A stretch of DNA of 15,940 nucleotides from positions 1 to 15,940 of the forward strand of contig CAKUCE010000039.1 of NCBI GenBank assembly GCA_934643535.1. The letters run 5' to 3'. A program made the position numbers and the translations under genes. This DNA is from an uncultured Clostridia bacterium. GTDB taxonomy: Bacteria > Bacillota > Clostridia > Christensenellales > Aristaeellaceae. This document shows positions 7,306 through 13,292 of this stretch, one piece after another. The first letter of the stretch is position 1. Each line of letters opens with the position of its first letter. The notes under the pieces were generated by a model, which worked only from the letters and a program-made list of their open reading frames with translations, was not told where the DNA came from and did not search any database.

Positions 7306-7355
7306 GGGATGGACTTTCTGCATGAAAAACATGTCGGAAAGTCCATCCCTCTTTT
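7306..7355 (+). terminator. Long stem-loop with T-tract after the secreted-protein gene
   Basis: GGGATGGACTTTC (7306-7318) and GAAAGTCCATCCC (7337-7349) are perfect 13-bp inverted repeats. The loop contains a smaller inverted pair (CATG at 7321-7324 and 7330-7333). TCTTTT follows (7350-7355). This is most simply a rho-independent terminator for the upstream gene. Alternatively, a TATGAT at 7294-7299 could be a -10 element; it would start transcription almost exactly at 7306 and make the hairpin a 5' mRNA stem. No matching -35 is seen, so I favour the terminator. Confidence 0.75.
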
Positions 7356-7381
7356 GAATTTGGAAGGCAGAGGTGAAGAGC

Positions 7382-7420
7382 ATGCTGCTCATGATCGGCG
7401 CGGCTCCGTGCAAGGTCTGA
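7382..7420 (+). CDS. Putative 12-codon leader peptide upstream of the MFS gene
   Basis: ATG at 7382 follows a good ribosome-binding site, AGAGGTGA (7369-7376). The frame encodes MLLMIGAAPCKV and ends with TGA at 7418-7420. The last codons (PCKV and stop) lie exactly in the RNA arm 7407-7418, which pairs with 7461-7472, so ribosome movement on this ORF would change folding of the MFS leader. Short upstream ORFs of this type control many antibiotic-resistance efflux and methylase genes. No known stalling motif is recognised, so the peptide is inferred from position and ribosome-binding site only. Confidence 0.4.
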   Translation: MLLMIGAAPCKV

Positions 7421-7507
7421 TCTGGGCGATATTGCATGGAGCGAAGAACCTTCGCCCGCAGGACTTTGCACGTTTCTCGAACCAATTGAGAAAAAAGGAG
7501 CAAAGTC
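7407..7507 (+). promoter_or_regulatory. Candidate RNA attenuator in the MFS transporter leader
   Basis: Helix A pairs CGTGCAAGGTCT (7407-7418) with GGACTTTGCACG (7461-7472), 12 bp with two G-U pairs. Helix B pairs GACTTTGC (7462-7469) with GCAAAGTC (7500-7507), a perfect 8 bp. Helix B covers the stretch from the last G of the ribosome-binding site to three bases before the MFS ATG (7510). A and B share 7462-7469 and exclude each other. Inside the loops are GCGAAG (7441-7446) with CTTCGC (7450-7455), an alternative GGGCGA (7424-7429) with TCGCCC (7452-7457), and TTTCTCGA (7473-7480) with TTGAGAAA (7486-7493). A ribosome held on the short ORF 7382-7420 would open helix A and allow helix B, reducing MFS translation; the direction of control is inference. 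Confidence 0.45.
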
Positions 7508-7509
7508 TG

Positions 7510-8835
7510 ATGAAATTCGATTTTAAGAAAAGTTCACAAAAAACCCTTTCTTTCTGGAACCGGGCGCGGGATTTTCTGCTGCTTTGGGGAACGCAGGCGC
7601 TTTCCGCGCTGGGAAGCTCCATGACCAGTTTCGCTCTGATCATCTGGGCTTACCGGCAGCAGGACTCCGCGATGACGACGGCCATGCTGTCCGTCTGTTC
7701 CTATGCGCCCTATGTGTTGACGAGTCTGTTTGCCGGGGCCTTGAGCGACCGTTGGAACAAAAAGACCGTCATGCTGGTCTGCGACAGTCTGGCGGCCCTT
7801 TCTACCGTGGCGGTGCTGATCCTGCTGGAAACGGGCCGGCTGGAGATCTGGCATCTGTATGCGCTCAACGCCCTGAACGGCCTGATGAATACGGTGCAGC
7901 AGCCCGCGGCGGACGTGACCGTGACGCTGCTTACCCCGAAGGAGGATTATCAGCGGGCCAGCAGTCTGCGTTCCCTGTCCGGCTCCCTCTGCAGCATCCT
8001 GACGCCGGGACTGGCTGCGGCGCTGCTGGCGTTTGCGGGGATGCGGGCCGTCATTCTGGTCGATCTGGCGACCTTCGCCGTCGCCTTTGTCACCCTGCTT
8101 GGGTTCATCCGTATCCCCGAAGCAAAGCCGGAGAAGGAAGAACGGGAGCCGGTGCTTCAGACCGCGCGGGATGGCCTGCGCTACCTGCGGGAGCATCGCG
8201 GCATTCTGCATCTGATGCTCTTTCTGGCGGCGGTCAATCTGACGGCCTCCATGTATAACGCGGCGCTTCCGGCCATGGTGCTGTCCCGCCATGGCGGCGG
8301 TGAAACGGCGCTGGGGGTACTCGGTACGGTCACGGGGCTGAGCATGCTGGCGGGCAGTCTGGTTTCTTCCCTGCTTCCTGCCCCCAAAAGCCGGGTGCGG
8401 GTGATATGCAATACGCTGCTGATCTCTCTGGGCACGGACAATCTCCTTCTGGCCGTGGGCCGCTCGCTGCCGGTATGGTGCGCAGGAGGCGTGCTGGGCT
8501 GGGGAGTGATCCCGCTGATGAACGCCAACATGGATGTGCTTTTCCGCACGGAGATCCCGGTGGAGATGCAGGGCCGGGTCTATTCTGCCCGCAATTCCCT
8601 GCAGTTTTTCACCATTCCCGTAGGCTATTTTCTGGGCGGCTGGCTGGTGGACGGCGTTTTGGAGCCGTGGATGGCGGCACAGGCGGCGCAGAGCCTGCCG
8701 GTATGGCTGTTCGGACAGGGAAAAGGCTCCGGCGCGGCGGCGCTGTTTTTCCTGAACGCGGCGCTGGGCGTGCTGACCTGCCTTCTTTTCCGGAAAGACC
8801 GGCACATCTGGGCGTTGGAAGGCTCTCCTGAATAA
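7510..8835 (+). CDS. MFS efflux transporter, macrolide-exporter/EntS-like family
   Basis: The 441-residue integral membrane protein of the major facilitator superfamily probably uses the proton gradient to export a drug or other small hydrophobic compound. About twelve hydrophobic segments are spread over the chain. The motif A-like loop GALSDRWNKK is at residues 76-85, after the second membrane helix. A charged central loop (EAKPEKEEREP) separates the two halves. NTVQQPAADVTVTLLTPKEDYQRASSL and RTEIPVEMQGRVYSARNSLQFF are typical of the MefA/EntS-like (MFS_3) branch. ATG 7510 is chosen because AAAAGGAG (7493-7500) precedes it and helix 1 starts soon after; the frame is open further upstream, but that would translate the hairpin and leader. 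The substrate cannot be deduced. The leader suggests control at the RNA level. Confidence 0.88.
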   Translation: MKFDFKKSSQKTLSFWNRARDFLLLWGTQALSALGSSMTSFALIIWAYRQQDSAMTTAMLSVCSYAPYVLTSLFAGALSDRWNKKTVMLVCDSLAALSTVAVLILLETGRLEIWHLYALNALNGLMNTVQQPAADVTVTLLTPKEDYQRASSLRSLSGSLCSILTPGLAAALLAFAGMRAVILVDLATFAVAFVTLLGFIRIPEAKPEKEEREPVLQTARDGLRYLREHRGILHLMLFLAAVNLTASMYNAALPAMVLSRHGGGETALGVLGTVTGLSMLAGSLVSSLLPAPKSRVRVICNTLLISLGTDNLLLAVGRSLPVWCAGGVLGWGVIPLMNANMDVLFRTEIPVEMQGRVYSARNSLQFFTIPVGYFLGGWLVDGVLEPWMAAQAAQSLPVWLFGQGKGSGAAALFFLNAALGVLTCLLFRKDRHIWALEGSPE

Positions 8836-8845
8836 AGAGAACACA

Positions 8846-8869
8846 GCCCCGGCCCGAAAGGGCCGGGGC
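8846..8869 (+). terminator. GC-only hairpin after the MFS gene
   Basis: GCCCCGGCCC (8846-8855), a stable GAAA tetraloop and GGGCCGGGGC (8860-8869) form a perfect 10-bp stem 10 bases after the MFS stop. No T-run follows, only GATGCCGTTTCC. It probably ends or protects the MFS transcript. The same kind of U-poor hairpin follows ileS. Confidence 0.6.
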
Positions 8870-8938
8870 GATGCCGTTTCCGGGAAAGATCGTCCAGAAA
8901 AATTGCCAACATATCCTTCTCGAATTTTCCAAACACTA

Positions 8939-8981
8939 TTCATGTCTCGTTCACGACTTTGTCAAAAATGAGTGTTAGAAT
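8939..8981 (+). promoter_or_regulatory. htrA promoter (extended -10) with an 11-bp-spaced direct repeat
   Basis: TGTTAGAAT at 8973-8981 is an extended -10 element (TGN followed by TAGAAT, 5 of 6 to consensus). No good -35 exists at the right distance. Instead TTCATG (8939-8944) and TTCACG (8950-8955) are near-identical hexamers 11 bases apart, the spacing of OmpR/PhoB-type response-regulator sites, and they occupy the -35 region. This suggests an activator-dependent promoter. Transcription would start near 8988, and AGGAGGG (8994-9000) precedes the ATG. The regulator is not identified; envelope-stress two-component control is known for HtrA in other Firmicutes. Confidence 0.5.
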
Positions 8982-9007
8982 AAGCCCGTAGTTAGGAGGG
9001 ATACTAC

Positions 9008-10312
9008 ATGAGGAACACTGAAACGAAAAAGAACCTGAAAACTTACATGGCGATTGCGTTGGCCCTGGCTGTCGTACTGACCGGCGGTACCGCTTTGATT
9101 CGTATGAACGCTACGGCGGGCGCGGAAACGGCGACGATCACCGAGAACTCCACCGTGGTGGCAAGCCCCTTCACCGAGGCTGTTGAAAAAGTGCACGACA
9201 GCGTGGTGGGCGTGAGCAACTACACCAATTACACCGGCCGCAACAGCTACGGCGGCATGTACGGCTTCGGCTTCGGCTTCGGCTATGGTTACGGCTACGG
9301 CAATGACCGCGGCAGCGACAATGAAGACAACAGCCGTCAGGTGCTGCAGGGCACCGGCAGCGGCGTTGTGGTGGCCAAGGGCTACGTGCTGACCAACTAC
9401 CATGTGGTAGAGGACGCCAGCATGCTGGAAGTCACCTCCGGCGACAACACCTACAGCGCCACTGTGGCGGGTTACGACGAGAGCCTTGATCTGGCCGTGC
9501 TGAAGGTGGACGATCTGCCTCTGGAGCCGGTCGTGCTGGGCGACAGCGACGCGCTGAAGGTGGGCGACTGGGCGATCTGCATCGGCAATCCTCTGGACTT
9601 CACCGGCACCACTACCGTGGGCGTGATTTCCGCTCTGAACCGTGAAATTACCAGCAACTCTACCGACGCTTACGGCCGCAAGACCAACAACGTCAATCTG
9701 ATGATCCAGACGGACGCCGCCATCAACGCGGGCAACTCCGGCGGCGGTATGTTCAACGTGGCCGGCGAGCTGGTGGGCGTGCCCAGCATGAAGTACACCG
9801 GCAGCTATTACTCCACCTCCGGCGTGGAAGGCATCGGCATGGCGATCCCGATCAATGTGGCCAAGCCCCTGATCGAAGAAGTCCTGTCCGGCAAGACGGT
9901 GGCCAACGGCGCCAGCTCCGCCGACAGCACGAAGGATTCCAGCAGCGTGGCTCCTGAATCCCGCCCCCGTATGGGCGTGAAGGTGCAGACCATCAGCGCC
10001 TCCAACTCCGGCGCTGTGGCGGCGGGCGCTCTGCCCACCGGTGCTTACATCAGCGAAGTGGAAAAGGATTCTCCCGCTGAAAAGGCCGGTCTGCAGGTAA
10101 AGGACATCGTGGTGGAGGTAGACGGCACCATCGTTTCCTCTTCTCAGGAAATGGTGAACGCCATGTCCTCCAAGAAGGCGGGCGACACCGTTGAGATCAA
10201 GTATTTCCGCATGGAAGGCGACGAGTCCCAGTGGCAAAGCTATGACGACATTCAGGGTGATTACCACACCGTGACCGTGGAGCTGGCCATGCTGGATGAA
10301 ACGCATTCCTGA
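9008..10312 (+). CDS. htrA: HtrA/DegP-type S1C serine protease, membrane-anchored, one PDZ domain
   Basis: This 434-residue envelope protease/chaperone handles misfolded exported proteins. A basic N-terminus and one hydrophobic segment (about 12-32) form a signal anchor, so the enzyme faces outward. The trypsin-like domain (about 54-298) has H132 in TNYHVV, D161 in DLAVLKV and S244 in AGNSGGG, a full catalytic triad. A single PDZ domain (about 318-427) follows a Ser-rich linker (302-315). Residues 81-99 form an unusual tract of alternating Gly with Phe/Tyr, encoded by tandem GGCTTC-type hexamers at 9263-9298, in the region where the LA loop lies. The usual GNSGGP reads GNSGGG. ATG follows AGGAGGG at seven bases. 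It has its own promoter and a strong terminator, so it is probably monocistronic. Confidence 0.95.
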   Translation: MRNTETKKNLKTYMAIALALAVVLTGGTALIRMNATAGAETATITENSTVVASPFTEAVEKVHDSVVGVSNYTNYTGRNSYGGMYGFGFGFGYGYGYGNDRGSDNEDNSRQVLQGTGSGVVVAKGYVLTNYHVVEDASMLEVTSGDNTYSATVAGYDESLDLAVLKVDDLPLEPVVLGDSDALKVGDWAICIGNPLDFTGTTTVGVISALNREITSNSTDAYGRKTNNVNLMIQTDAAINAGNSGGGMFNVAGELVGVPSMKYTGSYYSTSGVEGIGMAIPINVAKPLIEEVLSGKTVANGASSADSTKDSSSVAPESRPRMGVKVQTISASNSGAVAAGALPTGAYISEVEKDSPAEKAGLQVKDIVVEVDGTIVSSSQEMVNAMSSKKAGDTVEIKYFRMEGDESQWQSYDDIQGDYHTVTVELAMLDETHS

Positions 10313-10327
10313 TAACGGCTGAACGGA

Positions 10328-10373
10328 AAGGCCCGGAGCCTGTCTTGAAAGAGGCAGGCCCCGGGCCTTTTTT
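10328..10373 (+). terminator. Rho-independent terminator of htrA, probably shared with the converging operon
   Basis: AAGGCCCGG (10328-10336) pairs with CCGGGCCTT (10361-10369), and inside it GCCTG (10338-10342) pairs with CAGGC (10355-10359), followed by six T (10368-10373). It lies 15 bases after the htrA stop. On the minus strand it lies 11 bases past the HAD gene's stop and is followed there by only TTT, so it may also end that operon. Confidence 0.92.
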
Positions 10374-10384
10374 GTATTCGGCTG

Positions 10385-11191
10385 TCAAAGGTCTTCCATC
10401 ATTCCCAGCCGTTTCAGCGCCAGGTAGATCCCGTCGTGATCGTTATCCTCCGTATGAAGAGAAAAGCGTTCCAGAAGGGCGGCGGGGGCGTTGCCCATGA
10501 GGATGCCCATGCCGGCGGTTTCCAGCATTTCCGCGTCGTTGTAGTTGTCGCCGAACGCCAGGGTCCGGCGAAGGTCCAGCCCATAATGGCCGCAGAAAAA
10601 TTCCAGCGCGGATGCCTTGTTCACGCCCGGAGCCATGATCTCCAGCAGCAGGCTTGAGGACTGGGCGATGGAGCATTGGGGAAAAGCGGCTTTCAGCTCG
10701 CGCTCCACGGTTCCGATGATCCCCGGCGCGCAGAGGCAGAGAATTTTGTTGATCTGATCGTCCTGAATGTCCGAAAGCGTCCCCGGCGTGGAACGAATCT
10801 CCACGTCGCTTTCCTCCTGAAGCACCCGAGGGTCGGAACGGTCCGCCACGATCCATTGATCCAGCGAGTACAGGCACCATGCCAGATCGAAACGGCGCGC
10901 CGACAGAAAATCGAGAATCTCCCGGACCGTTTCCCGCTTCAGTCCCCGGTGGGACAAGACCCTTCGTTCTTCGTCCAGAATCAGCCCGCCGCTGAACGCG
11001 ATGATGGGACAGCGAAAATCATACCGCCGCAGAATGCTTTCAACGCCCCGGGGACTTCTGGCGGATACGATGACAAAGGGGATCCCCCGGCCCTGCAGGG
11101 AACGGATACATTCCAGCGTGTGGGGTTCGAAACGGTGCAGGGAGTTGAGCAGCGTTCCGTCTGCATCGGAAAAAACAGCCTGACAGTTCAA
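10385..11191 (-). CDS. Cof-type HAD-superfamily hydrolase (sugar/nucleotide phosphatase-like)
   Basis: The 268-residue cytosolic enzyme probably removes phosphate from small metabolites. HAD motifs are complete: FSDADGTLL with nucleophile D9 and acid/base D11, motif II S43 in VSARS, motif III K192 in NKASAL, and motif IV GDNYNDAEML with D215 and D219. The long segment between motifs II and III, rich in mixed alpha/beta sequence, is the C2B cap of the Cof/YidA-like group. The start is TTG at 11191, eight bases after CAGGAGG (plus-strand complement 11200-11206); no ATG lies nearby, and the first motif follows immediately. It is the last gene of the minus-strand operon, 19 bases behind the interrupted permease gene. 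Substrates of this family are broad, so the real one is unknown. Confidence 0.9.
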   Translation of the reverse strand: MNCQAVFSDADGTLLNSLHRFEPHTLECIRSLQGRGIPFVIVSARSPRGVESILRRYDFRCPIIAFSGGLILDEERRVLSHRGLKRETVREILDFLSARRFDLAWCLYSLDQWIVADRSDPRVLQEESDVEIRSTPGTLSDIQDDQINKILCLCAPGIIGTVERELKAAFPQCSIAQSSSLLLEIMAPGVNKASALEFFCGHYGLDLRRTLAFGDNYNDAEMLETAGMGILMGNAPAALLERFSLHTEDNDHDGIYLALKRLGMMEDL

Positions 11192-11210
11192 AAAAACGAC
11201 CTCCTGAAAA

Positions 11211-11927
11211 TCAGAAATTGGTCAGGATCAGCGCAATGCCGGAGAAAATCAGCAGCACGATGACCAAGCGTTTGATCCGCTGCTCATCCAGCCTTCGCGC
11301 GGCACGCATTCCCAGCCAAAGCCCCGCCAGCATAAAGGGCGAAAGCAGCAGCGCCCGCCGCAGGATCGCCGGGGTCAGGATGCCCCAGCAGGCGTACAGA
11401 ATGATGCGCAGGGTATTTTCCAGCCAAAAGACGATGCAGAGGTTGGCTTTGAATTCGTGACTGTCCTCCGTGATGCAGCTCATGAACAGCCCCATCAGCG
11501 CGCCCACGCCGTACAGGCCGCACAAAAGCCCGGACAGTACGCCGATCACCGGCAGCAGAAAGCGCGGCAGCGCGCGATGGGAAGGCTTCCACTCCTAATA
11601 AAGCATTTCAGCGCCCAGAAAGGCGATCACAAAGCCGAAGAAGATTTTGAGTACCCTGCCGTCCGTATTTTTCAGAAACAGGACGCCGGGGATGCTTCCC
11701 GCCAGCATCAGCGCCGCCAGCGGCAGGCACAGCTTCCAGCGGACGGCGCGCCGCTCCTGCCAGACCATGATCAGGTTGGTGGGGTAGCCCAGCAGCAGGT
11801 CGGTGGGGGAAATCGCCTGCGTCTGCGCCGTAAAGCTGAGAATGGAAGAAAAGACCAGCGCGTTGGCAAGGCCGCAAAGCCCCTTGACAAAGTAGGACAG
11901 AAAAGCGGCGATGATCCACCAGACCAT
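11211..11927 (-). pseudogene. TauE/SafE (TSUP) family permease with one in-frame TAG
   Basis: Read on the minus strand from ATG 11927 to TGA 11211-11213, this is one continuous 239-codon frame, a normal length for TauE/SafE anion exporters. A single TAG at 11595-11597 interrupts it after 110 codons. The first part has WIIAAFLSYFVKGLCGLANA and DLLLGYPTNLIMVWQERRAVRW. The second continues with LLPVIGVLSGLLCGLYGVGALMG and ends in LVIVLLIFSGIALIL. These are the two repeat halves of the family, with about seven to eight membrane segments together. There is no frameshift or other stop. A GTG at 11549 could start the second half, but no ribosome-binding site precedes it. Upstream of ATG, GAAAGGAAG is a fair ribosome-binding site. 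It could be a fresh nonsense mutation, read-through, or a recoded TAG; the family is associated with sulfur-containing or organic anions, but the substrate is unknown. Confidence 0.85.
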
Positions 11928-11972
11928 AAAAAACTTCCTTTCGGGTTTCGCCCCGGGCCGGGATCGGCTTCC

Positions 11973-12521
11973 TTACAGCCGCAGAAACATCTGGATCTCG
12001 TCCCGGTAGGAGCCGTCGTCGTATTTGAAGGCCATGGGCGTTCGGCCGGTCTGGGTGAAGCCCATGCGCTGATACAGGCCCAGCGCCCGGTCGTTGCCGT
12101 CGATGACTTCCAGTTCAAGCTGCTCGTAGCCGGTCTCTTTTGCCAGCGTCTGTAATCGGCTCAGCAGCGCCTTGCCAAGCCCCAGCCCCCAGAATTCCTT
12201 TCGAATGGCGATGGCCACTCCGGCCCGGTGACGGATCTTCCGCCGCCCGCCCTTGGGCATGAGAGCGCAGTTGCCCGCCAGCCTGCCGTCCACCCATGCG
12301 TTGAGCATGATCCCGGACGGATCGTCCAGCCAGTTTTGCAGAATGCGCCGTTCGGCTTCCTCGGTGAAGTCGGCTTCGTCCGGGTAGCGCAGCAGAAAGG
12401 GCGTTTCTCCGGCGGTGTTTTTCAGATAGTCGATCATTTCCAGCGCGTCGTCCGGCTCGGCGGCGCGGAGAACGGCGGTTTTGCCATTTTTCAGGGAAAC
12501 GTTCTCGGGAGAAAGACGCAT
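11973..12521 (-). CDS. GNAT-family N-acetyltransferase
   Basis: The 182-residue protein transfers an acetyl group from acetyl-CoA to an amine on a protein or small molecule. The acetyl-CoA-binding motif A is VAIAIRKEFWGLGLGKALL (102-120), containing the pyrophosphate-binding R/Q-x-x-G-x-G/A type loop as WGLGLGKA. Motif B follows as GNDRALGLYQRMGF (142-155). The N-terminal half, with TAVLRAAEPDDALEMIDYL, resembles the start of RimI/RimJ-like and YhhY-like enzymes. ATG is preceded by AGGAGGT (complement of 12528-12534) at six bases. It lies 15 bases behind the methyltransferase stop, so the two are clearly cotranscribed. The acceptor is unknown. The gene ends in TAA 45 bases before the permease gene. 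Confidence 0.9.
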   Translation of the reverse strand: MRLSPENVSLKNGKTAVLRAAEPDDALEMIDYLKNTAGETPFLLRYPDEADFTEEAERRILQNWLDDPSGIMLNAWVDGRLAGNCALMPKGGRRKIRHRAGVAIAIRKEFWGLGLGKALLSRLQTLAKETGYEQLELEVIDGNDRALGLYQRMGFTQTGRTPMAFKYDDGSYRDEIQMFLRL

Positions 12522-12536
12522 GAAAAGACCTCCTGT

Positions 12537-13157
12537 TCAGGCTTTTTTCAAGACCATCAGGGCCGCACAGTCCGAAATTTTTTCATAGCGCAGATCGGGG
12601 AAAAACGGAAGCAGTTCTTCCAGAACGAAATAAATCTCTTCATCGTCCCAAGCCGAACCGGCGGTTTTTCGGCAGGCTTCCAGCTCGGTCCGGGTACGGA
12701 ATGCCACGTCGCCGATGAGAATTTCACCCTCCGGGGCCAGCTGACGGCGAAGCTGCATAAGGAAATCCCGCTTGCCCTCCAGCGTCAGGTGATGAAGGGA
12801 ATAGGTGGCGGTGATGAAATCGAAGGTCTGCTCCTGCAGCTGCGGCACGAGTCCCCGGCTGAAATCCCCCTGATACAGCTTCGCCTGCGGCATTTTGGCC
12901 GAAGCCGCTTCCAGCATCCGGGCGGAAAAATCCTGCCCGAAGATCACGCAGCCCTGCTGATACAGCCGCGCCGCCAGCGTGCCTGTGCCAAAGCCGATAT
13001 CCAGCACCCGGGGAGACTTTCGGGTCAGCACCCGCTGATAGATGCGGTTCAGCAATTCTTTATAGCCCGCGAAGGGATAGCCGCCTTCCTCGTCCGTCAG
13101 GTTGACGGACTTGTCGTACCCGTCCGCCCAGAGATTGAAGCCTTGCGATGAAAGCAT
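12537..13157 (-). CDS. Class I SAM-dependent methyltransferase, YrrT-like
   Basis: The 206-residue cytosolic methyltransferase has motif I VLDIGFGTGT (51-60), a strand-2 acid in FGQDFSARML (73-82), the GDFS turn (97-100) and FDFITATYSLHHL (112-124) as the motif IV region. The N-terminal FNLWADGYDKSV resembles the YrrT group, whose members often begin with a W-A-x-x-Y-D pattern. I choose ATG 13157, nine bases after GGGAGGG (complement of 13167-13173). The frame extends 18 codons upstream, but those would fall in the leader next to the promoter. It is the first gene of a four-gene operon with the promoter at 13202-13230. The methyl acceptor is unknown; a small metabolite is more likely than nucleic acid given the family. 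Confidence 0.88.
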   Translation of the reverse strand: MLSSQGFNLWADGYDKSVNLTDEEGGYPFAGYKELLNRIYQRVLTRKSPRVLDIGFGTGTLAARLYQQGCVIFGQDFSARMLEAASAKMPQAKLYQGDFSRGLVPQLQEQTFDFITATYSLHHLTLEGKRDFLMQLRRQLAPEGEILIGDVAFRTRTELEACRKTAGSAWDDEEIYFVLEELLPFFPDLRYEKISDCAALMVLKKA

Positions 13158-13201
13158 AGTCAAAGTCCCTCCCGCATTGTCTGAAATGGGATTCTGCAGG
13201 G

Positions 13202-13230
13202 ATTGTAACATGGGGCGAAAACGCTGTCAA
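13202..13230 (-). promoter_or_regulatory. Strong sigma-A promoter of the minus-strand operon
   Basis: On the minus strand, TTGACA (complement of 13225-13230) and TACAAT (complement of 13202-13207) are separated by exactly 17 bases, and TGT directly precedes TACAAT, giving an extended -10 as well. Transcription should start near 13195, leaving a leader of about 38 bases before ATG 13157. I find no equally clear promoter in the opposite direction for the divergent PHP gene. Confidence 0.88.
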
Positions 13231-13292
13231 TGCAGGAGAAAGGGCGCAAAAGCCAGAATCATACATACGACCACACAAAGGAGGAAACAGCC

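Noticed and set aside
7303..7509. A longer N-terminus for the MFS transporter starting with ATG 7303
   Set aside because: It would translate the 13-bp stem-loop and the leader region. The extra residues are not MFS-like, and a strong ribosome-binding site sits directly before ATG 7510.
9239..9300. The GGCTTC/GGCTAC hexamer run in htrA as a CRISPR or regulatory repeat array
   Set aside because: The units are contiguous, six bases long, in frame and encode a Gly-aromatic protein tract; there are no spacers.
11211..11549. A genuine two-gene (split) TauE/SafE permease with a separate second subunit starting at GTG 11549
   Set aside because: Both halves are in the same frame separated only by TAG. 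The GTG lies inside the expected membrane sequence without a ribosome-binding site. An AGGAG just after the TAG has no usable start at the right distance.
13158..13211. An 18-codon extension of the YrrT-like methyltransferase
   Set aside because: It would begin in front of the predicted transcription start of the near-consensus promoter at 13202-13230, while ATG 13157 has a good ribosome-binding site.
13231..13292. A promoter for the PHP-aldehyde dehydrogenase pair (CAGAAT at 13254-13259)
   Set aside because: No acceptable -35 lies 16-18 bases upstream, so I could not support it.
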